A DNA stretch of 64,000 nt from DATAZK01 sp963731205 (lineage in GTDB: Bacteria > Actinomycetota > Actinomycetes > Frankiales > Frankiaceae): the NCBI GenBank assembly GCA_963731205.1, contig CAVSUJ010000001.1, positions 124,001-188,000 of the forward strand, read 5' to 3'. Each line of letters begins with the position of its first letter. The first letter of the stretch is position 1. A model generated the notes under the pieces. It made no database searches. It was not told the origin of the DNA and was given only the letters and a program-made list of their open reading frames with translations. The position numbers were made by a program, and so were the translations under genes. This document shows, piece by piece, positions 9,772 to 17,581 of the stretch.

Positions 9772-10248
9772 TCAGAGGGCATCAACCAAGCGTCGCAGGT
9801 CTGCGAGGAAATCGGTCCGGTCTGCCTGGCCTGCTGCTGCACCCCGAAGTGCTCCGAAGACGGCGCGAAGCGGATCCGGCTGAGCTGCCGCGATTGTGGC
9901 AGCGGTGGCGGCGGCATACGGTTCGTGAGGCCCCATCCAGGTCGCTGCGTTTCCACTTACGGCGGGGTTCGCTCTGACGGTCTCTATTTGCTCGCGGTGG
10001 GTTGAGACAACTCGATCCCAAGCCGCCTTGGGATCGTGCCATGGCGGTGGCATCGGGTCTCCACGGTCCAACGCGCTCAGTGCTGGCGCGATCCAGTCCA
10101 CCTTGTCCTCACCGGCGAACTCCCAAGCCCAGCGAGCCGCCCACGCCACTATCTGGCGCTGCGCGCCCGGCGGGAGCGCGACGATGGACTCGGCCATCGC
10201 CCTGTCTACCTGAGCGAAGCGATACGCCGCCTCACCTGCCCGCCGCAA
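9772..10248 (-). CDS. hypothetical protein, about 158 aa
   Basis: Soluble, Ala/Trp-rich protein with recognisable coding bias (blocks RQIVAWAARWAWEFAGEDKV, WIAPALSALDRGDPMPPPWH). No known domain, signal peptide or membrane helix. The open frame begins at a TTG (10248), and no ATG or GTG near the start has a clear ribosome site, so the start is unsure. It follows the gene at 10282 after 33 bases on the same strand and is probably co-transcribed with it. Confidence 0.6.
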   Translation of the reverse strand: MRRAGEAAYRFAQVDRAMAESIVALPPGAQRQIVAWAARWAWEFAGEDKVDWIAPALSALDRGDPMPPPWHDPKAAWDRVVSTHREQIETVRANPAVSGNAATWMGPHEPYAAATAATIAAAQPDPLRAVFGALRGAAAGQADRTDFLADLRRLVDAL

Positions 10249-10281
10249 GGGCTCCGACGGCAGCTGGCCACCCCAGCGCGC

Positions 10282-10860
10282 TTACTCTCGCTCCGCCCGG
10301 CGACGGGCATCCGCCTCTGCCTTGTCTTCATTGGTGAGCGGTGGGGGCAGCGATTGAGCTACGCCGTGCCAGTAGCCAGCAATCTCGCTGGTCTGCTTCA
10401 CGATCGCATCCGCATGGGGCGCGGCTGGCCACAGTTGCAGCAGGTAGCGATCCAGCTCCGTTGCATCGTCCTCACGCACATCTACTGCAACTGCGGAGTC
10501 CATGTTCATCGCGCTGTACCGGGCGCGTAGGTCACCGACAACAGGGAGAGCAACGGCTGCGAAGTCCTCGAACGCGGCTACCTCGTAGTCGGTGGTCTCC
10601 GCCGTCCAAGACGCCTCGACGATCTCATCCCAGGAGAAGTCGACCTCAGGTTCGGCATTATCGAACTCCACCCTGATCGGCACCGATCCCGTGTGCAGGC
10701 CCGTCGTTATCAACAAGACACCAGTAACGGCTGCGCCCAACAGTCCATTGCGTTGCCCACGCCGGTGCCCGTCAACCTCGCCGGCAGCATCGATCGGACG
10801 CAAGAAGATGAACCCGTACTGGACGGCGATACTGCCATCGAAGAGCACGCTCACGATCAC
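10282..10860 (-). CDS. hypothetical protein, about 192 aa
   Basis: Soluble protein starting VIVSVLFDGSIAVQYGFIFL and ending in a charged tail. Internal blocks GLHTGSVPIRVEF, LRARYSAMNMD and LDRYLLQLWPAAPHADAIVK recall a hypothetical family seen scattered in actinobacteria, often near immunity-type or orphan genes. GTG 10860 is preferred because the first conserved-looking strand begins there. The frame remains open to an ATG at 10947 with low-quality sequence. Function unknown. Confidence 0.6.
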   Translation of the reverse strand: MIVSVLFDGSIAVQYGFIFLRPIDAAGEVDGHRRGQRNGLLGAAVTGVLLITTGLHTGSVPIRVEFDNAEPEVDFSWDEIVEASWTAETTDYEVAAFEDFAAVALPVVGDLRARYSAMNMDSAVAVDVREDDATELDRYLLQLWPAAPHADAIVKQTSEIAGYWHGVAQSLPPPLTNEDKAEADARRRAERE

Positions 10861-11125
10861 CGTGTCTACCAAACATAGCCCTGCCGCAACAGCCGGGGCT
10901 CCGGCGGCTTCGGCGCAGACGCCGTTCTCCTGCCCCCCTCGCGCCATTCACCTCAATCAGCTCCACCGAGTGCGCGCGCTCAAGATGTCGATGGCTGAGG
11001 CGGGCCCGGTTCGGCGCGTGGGCGGTCGGGCCGATCGAGGCGCGCTACCGACAGCGCGCATGCGCCGCGCACCGAACGCCGTCGCCCTCCGATTCGTTGG
11101 CCGTATGGATGGGTAAGACAGCGCG

Positions 11126-11380
11126 GTGGACGCAGGCTCGCACGAGATGCCGCGGGAGCTCTTCGTCATAGTCCACAGGTCCGAGGAACCGAGCCGTCAG
11201 CGGGCCTTGGATACATGGGAGGCGATCGGGGAGAAAGGCCGACGGCGGCTACTGGAGTACATCCATCGGGGCTGGTCTCGTCGTAGCCGTCGAGCACGAG
11301 CTGACCTCGCCGGAATGCAGCTTGCAGCGCCATCGGCTTCCGGCTTCGTGTTCCCCCCGACTCCGGGGCCGATGATCTGA
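11126..11380 (+). CDS. possible hypothetical protein, 84 aa
   Basis: Open frame with EMPRELFVIVHRSEEPSRQR and WEAIGEKGRRRLLEYIHRGW. The latter faintly recalls the C-terminal helix of YdeI/OmpD-associated proteins. Codon bias is mediocre and no ribosome site stands out, so it could be a fragment or not a gene. Confidence 0.3.
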   Translation: MDAGSHEMPRELFVIVHRSEEPSRQRALDTWEAIGEKGRRRLLEYIHRGWSRRSRRARADLAGMQLAAPSASGFVFPPTPGPMI

Positions 11381-11456
11381 GCCCAGCTTCGAGTCATGGA
11401 GCGCATTCGCGCTGATCGCGCGTAAGCGGCACGACGGGCTGTTAACCTAACGCCCG

Positions 11457-11843
11457 CTATCGCTCGGCCAGACGAGCGAGTACGCGATAACGCAAGACTT
11501 CGTACTGCGCCTGGATCCGCAGCGGCTCATCCGTAGGACGTGCGATCTCGCGTGCTTCGCCGACGGACTCATTCGCAGCGAACTGATCGCGGGTTAGGTC
11601 GATCTCCAGCCCACCAGCGAGTCGATTCCAGCCGTGGAAACCTCGATGTTGACCATCGACGTACACCTTGGCAATCAGCAGCTCGCCGCCAAGAAGGTCG
11701 TGGAGCACCGCTGCAGTGGCAACGCACTGTCCACGCGAGGGTTTCTCTGGCGACCATCCACCCTCTTGAGCAGGGTCACAGGTGTGGCCATCCCACGATG
11801 CGCGCACAGCGTCTTCAATCTCACTCAGAGTCCAGCTTGGCAC
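11457..11843 (-). CDS. YunG-like protein
   Basis: 128 residues, GTG start. The YunG-family pattern is clear: an N-terminal helix followed by W(S)PEKPSRGQCVATAAVLHDL, LGGELLIAKVYVDGQ, HGWNRLAGGLEIDLTRDQF. YunG proteins have a papain-like-looking Gln-Cys and His arrangement, but no proven activity. Here the GQC Cys, a HGWN His and a following Asp are all present. It stands alone in the accessory island between repeat-bearing spacers, consistent with horizontal acquisition. Confidence 0.75.
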   Translation of the reverse strand: MPSWTLSEIEDAVRASWDGHTCDPAQEGGWSPEKPSRGQCVATAAVLHDLLGGELLIAKVYVDGQHRGFHGWNRLAGGLEIDLTRDQFAANESVGEAREIARPTDEPLRIQAQYEVLRYRVLARLAER

Positions 11844-11900
11844 GTCGGCAAGCGTACGGCGCGTCTAGAGGTGTCGATCCCGCGCTTAAGCCCTCCATCT

Positions 11901-11950
11901 TGGTCGGCACCGGCGAGTTCGGCGGCATGATTCGGCACCGGCCAGCTCAC
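11901..11950. repeat. dispersed intergenic repeat, partial copy B
   Basis: GGTCGGCACCGGCGAGTTCG followed by GCGGCATGATTCGGCACCGG matches the left half of copies A (9630) and C (12243). The right half is not recognisable. Confidence 0.35.
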
Positions 11951-12002
11951 CAGCTCCGCCGAAGCCGGGTGCCTGACTGGGAACGGGGGTACATCACGCA
12001 AG

Positions 12003-12242
12003 GTGAACGCGCAGCGGGGCTTCTGGCGCTACCTGTGGCAGAACAGGCGACTCCGTGGTCTGTGGGGCGTCTGCGCTGTCGACGTGCTCCTTGGTGGTGC
12101 GGTACTGATCGCAGAAAGCGTTGGCCACAAGAGGTCCTTTGGAGCTACGTACGTCATCCTCGGGGCGTCACTCTTCGTCCTGACGCTCATCGTCGGAGGG
12201 GTCATGTACAAGCGCCAGTGCCATGTGCCGGGCGGACGGTAG
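12003..12242 (+). CDS. small membrane protein, 79 aa
   Basis: Two predicted transmembrane helices (LWGVCAVDVLLGGAVLIAES and TYVILGASLFVLTLIVGGVM) with basic residues on the N-terminal side (RRLRG), so both termini are probably cytoplasmic. GTG start at 12003. No family recognised. Copy C of the dispersed repeat begins right after its stop. Confidence 0.55.
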   Translation: MNAQRGFWRYLWQNRRLRGLWGVCAVDVLLGGAVLIAESVGHKRSFGATYVILGASLFVLTLIVGGVMYKRQCHVPGGR

Positions 12243-12314
12243 GCACGGCGAGTTCGTCGACACCATTGCCGATGGCTGCAGGGACCGGATCGGTGCGTTG
12301 CGGTCGGGCTGATC
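12243..12314. repeat. dispersed intergenic repeat, copy C
   Basis: Aligns along its length with copy A (9630-9706). Just beyond, the 15-mer GCTGATCGCGCGTAA (12309-12323) recurs exactly at 11411-11425. Confidence 0.5.
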
Positions 12315-12408
12315 GCGCGTAACCGGGGTTGCCGGGCGCTGCTCGCGGTTCGGTGCCCATCGCTGAGGGCAGAAATGACGCATGCGAGTGCGCTCGGAAC
12401 CTGCTCGC

Positions 12409-12582
12409 ATGAGTAAGAAGAAGGACTCGTGGCGCGGGATTCCGGCCTCGAAGCGCGTGGGCTTTCACCTGAAGATGGCGCTCTCTTCGTTCTTTGCCTT
12501 GCTCGCGCCTCCCGGTTCCGCAGTTCCGCCGACGCCCATCGACCCGCGTCGCCGGCGCGACATTGAGGATCAGTCGCCATGA
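12409..12582 (+). CDS. small basic hypothetical protein
   Basis: 57 residues from ATG 12409 (an in-frame ATG at 12382 is also possible). Basic N-terminus (MSKKKDSWRGIPASKRVGFH), one short hydrophobic patch (MALSSFFALLAPPGSA) and a charged tail. Its TGA overlaps the ATG of the next gene (ATGA), which supports translation of both as a pair. Function unknown. Confidence 0.5.
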   Translation: MSKKKDSWRGIPASKRVGFHLKMALSSFFALLAPPGSAVPPTPIDPRRRRDIEDQSP

Positions 12583-12797
12583 CCGGCGGTGAGGATGTCA
12601 GCGTGGCCGTGGCCTTCGCTGGTGGGCTCTTCTGTCTGTTCATGCCGGTGCGGTGGCTCGGGGTGAATCCGTATACGCGCAAGCAGAACGCCGGGTTCGA
12701 CGAGGCGAAGGCCCGAGAGCACATGTGGATCGTGCGACTGATGGGCGTCGCGCTGCTGGCCTTCGGGGGCGCCATCCTCGCCATCGTGCTGGCGTAG
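12579..12797 (+). CDS. small membrane protein, 72 aa
   Basis: Two hydrophobic helices (VAVAFAGGLFCLFMPVRWLG and LMGVALLAFGGAILAIVLA) joined by a charged loop (TRKQNAGFDEAKAREH). Helix-loop-helix topology with both ends on the same side. Coupled by a 4-base overlap to the preceding small basic protein. No family recognised, but codon bias and membrane periodicity support a real gene. Confidence 0.65.
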   Translation: MTGGEDVSVAVAFAGGLFCLFMPVRWLGVNPYTRKQNAGFDEAKAREHMWIVRLMGVALLAFGGAILAIVLA

Positions 12798-12905
12798 CTG
12801 CCGAGGCTTCGCGTACGCCACCGCCGACGGTGTGACTGACCGTGACCACCCTGGGCACCACTGACATGTGGCGAACGTCGTGAACAGACAGGCGCGGATC
12901 GTATC

Positions 12906-13073
12906 GGCGGCCGTGTCAATGTCGTCGAGCTCTACGTTTCGTACCTGCGACGCAAGGTGGACGCCGGCCGGGAACCGATGATTCACACCGTCCGCGGCGC
13001 GGGTTACGTCCTACGCCCACCGCAGCGGCCGCCACATTTCATCCCACGTTCCGACACGCGCAAACCGTCATAA
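12906..13073 (+). pseudogene. C-terminal fragment of an OmpR/PhoB-type response regulator
   Basis: In frame to TAA 13073 the DNA encodes NVVELYVSYLRRKVDAGREP then IHTVRGAGYVLRPP, which is the recognition helix and wing of an OmpR-type winged helix (consensus VDVYI-LRRKID-HTVRGVGYRL). The receiver domain and the first half of the DNA-binding domain are missing: the frame upstream is not OmpR-like and there is no start codon in a sensible place. A deletion or insertion removed the 5' part. The fragment marks the right edge of the accessory island. Confidence 0.8.
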
Positions 13074-13166
13074 CTAGCGCACAAGATCGGATGTCGCTAA
13101 CCTTCCCTCACCGCGGCGGGGGCTACGCGGACCGTCAATTGCCTACGGAAGGTAGGTCGACCGGTC

Positions 13167-13916
13167 GTGAGCGCATTGGGCCGCAGGCTCGCTGCAGAGT
13201 TCGTCGGAACATTCTGGTTGGTGCTGGGCGGCTGCGGAAGCGCCGTGCTAGCCGCGAAATTCCCTGATGTCGGCATTGGTTTGCTGGGTGTCGCCCTCGC
13301 CTTCGGGTTGACGGTCCTGACGATGGCGTACGCCTTCGGGCACGTCTCGGGCGGCCACTTCAACCCGGCGGTCACGGTCGGGCTCTGGATCGGCGGGCGG
13401 TTCAACGCCCGAGACGTGATCCCCTACATCGTGACCCAGGTGGTCGGCGCCATCGCGGCAGCCGGGGTGCTGCTGGCCATCGCCGACGGCAAGCCCGGCT
13501 ACTCCGTCAAGCGCGACGGCCTGGCTGCCAACGGATACGGCAAGCATTCTCCGGGCGGCTACAGCCTCGGCACCTGCCTACTGACCGAAATCGTCATGAC
13601 GGCAGCGTTTCTCGTCGTCATCCTGGCGGTGACGGGGCGCGGCGCTCCGGTCGGTTTCGGTCCGCTCGCCATCGGACTGGCGCTCACCCTCATCCACCTG
13701 ATCAGCATCCCGGTGACGAACACTTCGGTGAACCCGGCGCGCTCGACCGGGCCGGCCATCTTCGCCCAGAGCGGTTCACTCGGGCAGCTCTGGCTGTTCT
13801 GGTTGGCACCATTGGTCGGCGCGGCTATCGCCGGCTTCGGCTTCCGCTTCATTTTCGAGGACAAGCGGCCACTGGCATCCGAGGCTCGCGGCCCGCGCGA
13901 TCCCGCGGTTGCCTGA
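13167..13916 (+). CDS. aqpZ: aquaporin Z-like water channel
   Basis: 249 residues, GTG start. Six transmembrane helices and both half-helix NPA boxes are visible: HFNPAVTVG (after TM2) and SVNPARSTGPA (after TM5). The Arg after the second NPA belongs to the selectivity filter, and an upstream His (LIHLIS) fits the narrow water-selective filter of AqpZ rather than a glycerol facilitator. Inner-membrane channel for rapid osmotic water flow. The following gene starts 13 bases downstream and may be co-transcribed. Confidence 0.92.
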   Translation: MSALGRRLAAEFVGTFWLVLGGCGSAVLAAKFPDVGIGLLGVALAFGLTVLTMAYAFGHVSGGHFNPAVTVGLWIGGRFNARDVIPYIVTQVVGAIAAAGVLLAIADGKPGYSVKRDGLAANGYGKHSPGGYSLGTCLLTEIVMTAAFLVVILAVTGRGAPVGFGPLAIGLALTLIHLISIPVTNTSVNPARSTGPAIFAQSGSLGQLWLFWLAPLVGAAIAGFGFRFIFEDKRPLASEARGPRDPAVA

Positions 13917-13929
13917 GTCCTGACGGTCG

Positions 13930-14592
13930 ATGTCGTCCCCACGGGTCGCGCGAGCTTTCTTCGGTCTCAACGCCCTCGTCGTGCTCGTGGGGATGATCGT
14001 CCAGCTGTCCGTCTCTGCGGGCTTGAAGGGCACCCAGTTCCATAGCCCGGGGGCCCGAATCTTCAATGTTTTCTGTTATTTCACCGTCTGGTCGAACATC
14101 ACGGTCGGGGTGACGACGGGGCTGCTCGCCTGGCGGCTGAACCGCTCCTCGGAGGTGTTCCGGGTCTTTCGCCTCGCCGGTCTCATCTCGATCACGATCA
14201 CGTTCGTGCTGTTTCACATTGCCCTCGCGCATCTGCAGGAACTGCAGGGATCGGCGAAGGTGGCCGACACGCTGCTGCACACCGTCTGCCCGATCATGGC
14301 GCTGGCCGGTTGGCTGGCGTTCGGCCCGCGCGGGGTGCTGACGTCCCGGGTCGTGTTGCTCTCGTTGCTCTTTGCCCTCACCTGGATGGTGTTTGCCCTC
14401 ATCCGGGGTCCGATCGTCGACTTCTACGCCTACCCGTTCGCCGATCCCCGCAAGCTTGGCTACGTGCGGGTCGCGGTCAATGCGGTTGGTGTTGGGGCGC
14501 TGTGGCTCGCGCTCGGGACATTGGCCCGGTACTCCGATCGTTTCCTGCCTCCGCGCCAGGCCCGAGCCGTCTCGGCGGAGGTGGCTCCCTGA
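13930..14592 (+). CDS. Pr6Pr-family integral membrane protein
   Basis: 220 residues with about six transmembrane helices. The pattern NVFCYFTVWSNITVGVTTGL, the LFHIALAHL helix, LLHTVCPIMALAGWLAFGP and DFYAYPFADPRKLGY matches the actinobacterial Pr6Pr (FAR-17a/AIG1-like) family. Conserved His residues sit in TM3 and TM4 (FHIAL, LLHTV), reminiscent of the androgen-inducible hydrolase fold, but activity in bacteria is unproven. It follows aqpZ closely. Confidence 0.8.
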   Translation: MSSPRVARAFFGLNALVVLVGMIVQLSVSAGLKGTQFHSPGARIFNVFCYFTVWSNITVGVTTGLLAWRLNRSSEVFRVFRLAGLISITITFVLFHIALAHLQELQGSAKVADTLLHTVCPIMALAGWLAFGPRGVLTSRVVLLSLLFALTWMVFALIRGPIVDFYAYPFADPRKLGYVRVAVNAVGVGALWLALGTLARYSDRFLPPRQARAVSAEVAP

Positions 14593-14670
14593 GCCGCGAG
14601 ACCCGTATCGCCGGCGGTCGTCGCGGGGCTTCGTGGTCTGGTCGGGGCCGGTCTCATCGCGGCGCCGTCA

Positions 14671-14961
14671 TTGGCGACCAGCGGCGATGGTGGGCGCTCT
14701 GTCCTGGTGCGCACGATCGGCATCCGCGATGTGGTCGTGGGAGCCGGCACGCTGACCGCGCTGCGGCGGCGATCACCCGAAGGCCGGCTGTGGGTGCAGT
14801 CGGCATTGGCGAGCGACGTCGCCGATGTGCTTCTCGCGCTCGGTTCCTACCGGCAATTGGGTGCCCGGGGCACGCTGGTCGCGGCTGCGGCGCCGCTGCC
14901 GTTCATCGCGGCAATCAGCTGTAGTAGACCGTGGCGACGCGAGTGGATGCCAGCCAGGTGA
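14671..14961 (+). CDS. hypothetical membrane-associated protein (start uncertain)
   Basis: Frame with clear bias: RTIGIRDVVVGAGTLTALRR, LWVQSALASDVADVLLALGS, LGARGTLVAAAAPLPFIAAI. It resembles DUF4267-type small membrane proteins. Coding-like sequence (AGLRGLVGAGLIAAPSLAT) extends upstream of the TTG at 14671, back to the Pr6Pr stop in the same frame, but without ATG or GTG. The start is therefore lost, non-canonical, or the gene is degenerate. It overlaps the 3' end of the convergent lysozyme gene by 47 bases. Confidence 0.45.
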   Translation: MATSGDGGRSVLVRTIGIRDVVVGAGTLTALRRRSPEGRLWVQSALASDVADVLLALGSYRQLGARGTLVAAAAPLPFIAAISCSRPWRREWMPAR

Positions 14962-16561
14962 TGTGACCGTGCTGGAAGTTGCTCTGCCGCCCGCCGGGCA
15001 CGGAGAACTCGTCCGTGGTCGGCAGCCCGAGGCGACCGCTTTCATGACCCAGCTTGGCCCAGAGCAACCGGATCGCACCGTTGACCTCATGCGGGCCGGT
15101 GGCTGCGCTCCACAGCAGCTCGCCGTTGGTGAAGAGGTTGAAGCGCGCGCCGGCCACCGAGGCTGCGCTCTCGTCGGTCAGCGGGAAACCCAGGAATCCG
15201 GTGGCGCCGCCGAGCGCGAGCCAGTGCGCCCGGATCTGACCGAGGACCTCGAACGCCCCGTGTGCCGCTGTCCAGTAGAGCGATGAACCACCGGTGCCGC
15301 TGAAGTTCTGATAAGTGCCGCCGGTGACGCTGATCTCGTCCGTGGCCGGGAAGCCGAGATAGCCCAGCGAGCCGCGCAGGGCGCGGTAGCGCGCCAGCAT
15401 CGCGCCGCGTACCGCATGGGCACCCGTGGCTGCGGAGTAGTAGATGTTGCCGTTCTGATAGTCCCGGCCCTGGCCGCCGGTCACGGCGTAGAGCGGTGAC
15501 GTGGCAGCGCCCAGCGAGCTCGCGGCGCCGCCGAGCGTCGCGTAGTACGCATCGATCGGGCTGGGCGGCGGGGCCGTCACAGGTGTCGGTGTGGGCGTCG
15601 GGGTGGGCGTCGGCGTCGGCACCGGGGTGTTCGAGGCGATCCCGGCGAACGCCTGCAACTGGGCCAGCGAACCGTTGAAGACGTCAGCGTCTCCCGGGAA
15701 GGCGCCGTGGTCGTTGTACTGCCAGATCGACTGGTAGGACCAGCCGGCAGGCATGACCCCTGGCGTGCTCGCGTAGCGCGCGATGAACAGCGGGTTGGTG
15801 CTGCCGAAAGTGGCATTGGAGCCGGTGCACGTGTTCCACCAGTCCGCGGTGCTGTAGATGACCGGGTACCGGGTGGTCAGCGCGTGGACGGTGTTGGAGA
15901 AGTCGCGGATCCACGCCACCATCTGGGCGGCGGTGAGTCCGTAGCAGGTGGAGGCGCCGTAGGGGTTGTATTCGACGTCCAGCATCGGCGGCAGCGTGTG
16001 TCCGTCGGCGGACCAGCCGCCGCCGTGCGCGACGAAGTACTGCGCCTGCGTCGCGCCGCTCGAGCGGTCCGGCAGCGCGAAGTGATACGCGCCGCGGATG
16101 AGGCCGGCGGCATAAGAGCCGTTGTATTGCTGAGAGAAGTAGGAGTTCTGGTACGTCGTGGACTCGGTGGCCTTGATGTAGACGAAAGCGGCGCCGGCCT
16201 GCTTCGTCGCCGTCCAGTTGATGTTGCCCTGGTAGTTGCTGACGTCCATGCCGTACGGCGGCGCGACGACGGCATTGGAGAGCAGGCTCAGCTTCGGGGT
16301 CATGACGCCGGCGCTGACGGTGGCCGGCTCGTGGGCACGGATCGTGGAGCCGAGCGAATCGCTGTCGGGATGTGTGATCGGCGCAAGCACCGGGGAGGCC
16401 GGGGCGCTCGTCGCGGCCGCCAGCGGGGCAAGCCCCAGCGCCATCGCACCGCTCACCAGCAACGTGCCGGTCACCGCCGCCCACCGCCTGGCCGCAAGAC
16501 TTCCGGTCACGTATCGCCTCACCCTGTCGCCGCCGGTCGCTGACTCGGAGGTCAGCCGCAT
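14915..16561 (-). CDS. secreted GH25 lysozyme with C-terminal LGFP repeats
   Basis: 548 residues. An N-terminal signal peptide (AAVTGTLLVSGAMALGLAPL then AAATSA) sends it out of the cell. Residues about 100-310 form a GH25 muramidase: PYGMDVSNYQGNINW (catalytic Asp in DVS), AAFVYIKATEST, GAYHFALP, MLDVEYNPYG (catalytic acid region) and YQSIWQYND. A Pro-Thr tandem linker (PTPTPTPT) follows. Then at least four LGFP-type repeats (LGYLGFPATDE, TGFLGFPLTDE, SGRLGLPTTDE) presumably bind the arabinogalactan or mycolate-type wall. Cell-wall remodelling enzyme. Nothing phage-like surrounds it. Confidence 0.92.
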   Translation of the reverse strand: MRLTSESATGGDRVRRYVTGSLAARRWAAVTGTLLVSGAMALGLAPLAAATSAPASPVLAPITHPDSDSLGSTIRAHEPATVSAGVMTPKLSLLSNAVVAPPYGMDVSNYQGNINWTATKQAGAAFVYIKATESTTYQNSYFSQQYNGSYAAGLIRGAYHFALPDRSSGATQAQYFVAHGGGWSADGHTLPPMLDVEYNPYGASTCYGLTAAQMVAWIRDFSNTVHALTTRYPVIYSTADWWNTCTGSNATFGSTNPLFIARYASTPGVMPAGWSYQSIWQYNDHGAFPGDADVFNGSLAQLQAFAGIASNTPVPTPTPTPTPTPTPVTAPPPSPIDAYYATLGGAASSLGAATSPLYAVTGGQGRDYQNGNIYYSAATGAHAVRGAMLARYRALRGSLGYLGFPATDEISVTGGTYQNFSGTGGSSLYWTAAHGAFEVLGQIRAHWLALGGATGFLGFPLTDESAASVAGARFNLFTNGELLWSAATGPHEVNGAIRLLWAKLGHESGRLGLPTTDEFSVPGGRQSNFQHGHITWLASTRVATVYYS

Positions 16562-16630
16562 CTGTAAAGGGCATCGGCCCCGCGAAAGTCGTCCTTGACG
16601 CCACGGGCGGGTGGGCTGGGCGGAAGCTGG

Positions 16631-16645
16631 GAGGAATTAGTCCTC
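16631..16645. promoter_or_regulatory. inverted repeat GAGGA-N5-TCCTC upstream of the membrane protein gene
   Basis: GAGGAATTAGTCCTC is a perfect 5-bp inverted repeat 30 bases before the ATG at 16675. Its right half (TTAGTCC) matches the second half of a DevR box, but the left half does not. It may be an operator of unknown type. Confidence 0.25.
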
Positions 16646-16674
16646 GAGAGTGTTGGTCAGAGTGCCCGGCGCTG

Positions 16675-17520
16675 ATGCAAGATCCCAACGTGGACTGGCA
16701 TTGGCTGTTCGGCAGCTACCACGACGAGATCGTGAAGTCGGGCAAGCAGCCCCTGCTGCTTCTGCTGCTCGGGCTGATCGGCGGTTTCGTCTTCATCCGC
16801 ACCAGCACCCGCATGATCAGGGCCCAGGTGAAGTGGTGGCCGGGCAACGTCTCTGCAGGCGGCATCCACCTGCACCACGAGGTCTTCGGCGTGATGCTCA
16901 TGCTGATCACGGGCGCGGCGACGTTCGCCATCTCGAGTGTCCATCCGTGGCGCGACATCCTGGCCGCGGCGTTCGGCATCGGGGCCGGACTGGTGCTCGA
17001 TGAGTTCGCGTTGCTGCTGCGATTGAAGGACGTCTACTGGACCAAGGAAGGCCGCACGTCCATCGATGCCGTCATCGTCGCCGTGCTGCTCATCGTCCTG
17101 CTGCTGGTGCGGGCCGTGCCGTTCGGTGCCAGCGACCCGCGGCCGGGGGAGTTCTCGGCCCGCTGGGTGGTGGTGGCGATCGTGTCCGTCAATGCCTGCC
17201 TGACGCTGGTGACCGCCCTGAAAGGCAAGCCCTGGCTGGCGTTCTTCAGCACGTTCGCCACGGTCGTGGGAGTGGTCGGAGCGATCCGGCTGGCCACGCC
17301 CGAGAGCCCGTGGGCACGCCGGCGCTACAGCGCCGAGAAGTGTGAAGAAGCCGCTCTCCGGACGGCTCCGTGGAAACGCCGCAAGGGACACCTGATCAGT
17401 CTCATCGGCGGCAAGCCCTCACCGGTCGTGCCCCCGGCCCATCTGGCCACCCAGCCGGTGCCGTCGCCGGTCCCCGCGAGTGCGCACCCTGCTCCCTCCA
17501 GCCCGGCAAAGACTGGGTGA
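16675..17520 (+). CDS. integral membrane protein with HLHHE motif
   Basis: 281 residues. TM1 follows a short cytoplasmic start (QPLLLLLLGLIGGFVFIR). A conserved-looking GGIHLHHEVFGVMLMLITGA block begins TM2. GIGAGLVLDEFALLLRLKDVYW carries an Asp-Glu pair in TM3, and three more helices lead to a Pro/Ala-rich cytoplasmic tail. The His cluster and Asp-Glu could bind metal, but I know no function for this actinobacterial family. Monocistronic, divergent from the lysozyme gene. Confidence 0.7.
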   Translation: MQDPNVDWHWLFGSYHDEIVKSGKQPLLLLLLGLIGGFVFIRTSTRMIRAQVKWWPGNVSAGGIHLHHEVFGVMLMLITGAATFAISSVHPWRDILAAAFGIGAGLVLDEFALLLRLKDVYWTKEGRTSIDAVIVAVLLIVLLLVRAVPFGASDPRPGEFSARWVVVAIVSVNACLTLVTALKGKPWLAFFSTFATVVGVVGAIRLATPESPWARRRYSAEKCEEAALRTAPWKRRKGHLISLIGGKPSPVVPPAHLATQPVPSPVPASAHPAPSSPAKTG

Positions 17521-17581
17521 TCGACGATCCGGACCAACCGGGCGGTCGCGGCGAGTAAGCCGTGAGCTAGCGTGCGGCGCC

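Noticed and set aside
11446..11452. ACCTAAC resembling an integron attC simple site
   Set aside because: No matching GTTRRRY partner at a suitable distance and no integrase gene in view; the short motif occurs by chance.
14915..16561. GH25 lysozyme as a prophage endolysin
   Set aside because: It has a signal peptide and LGFP wall-binding repeats, and no phage genes flank it; a secreted housekeeping muramidase fits better.
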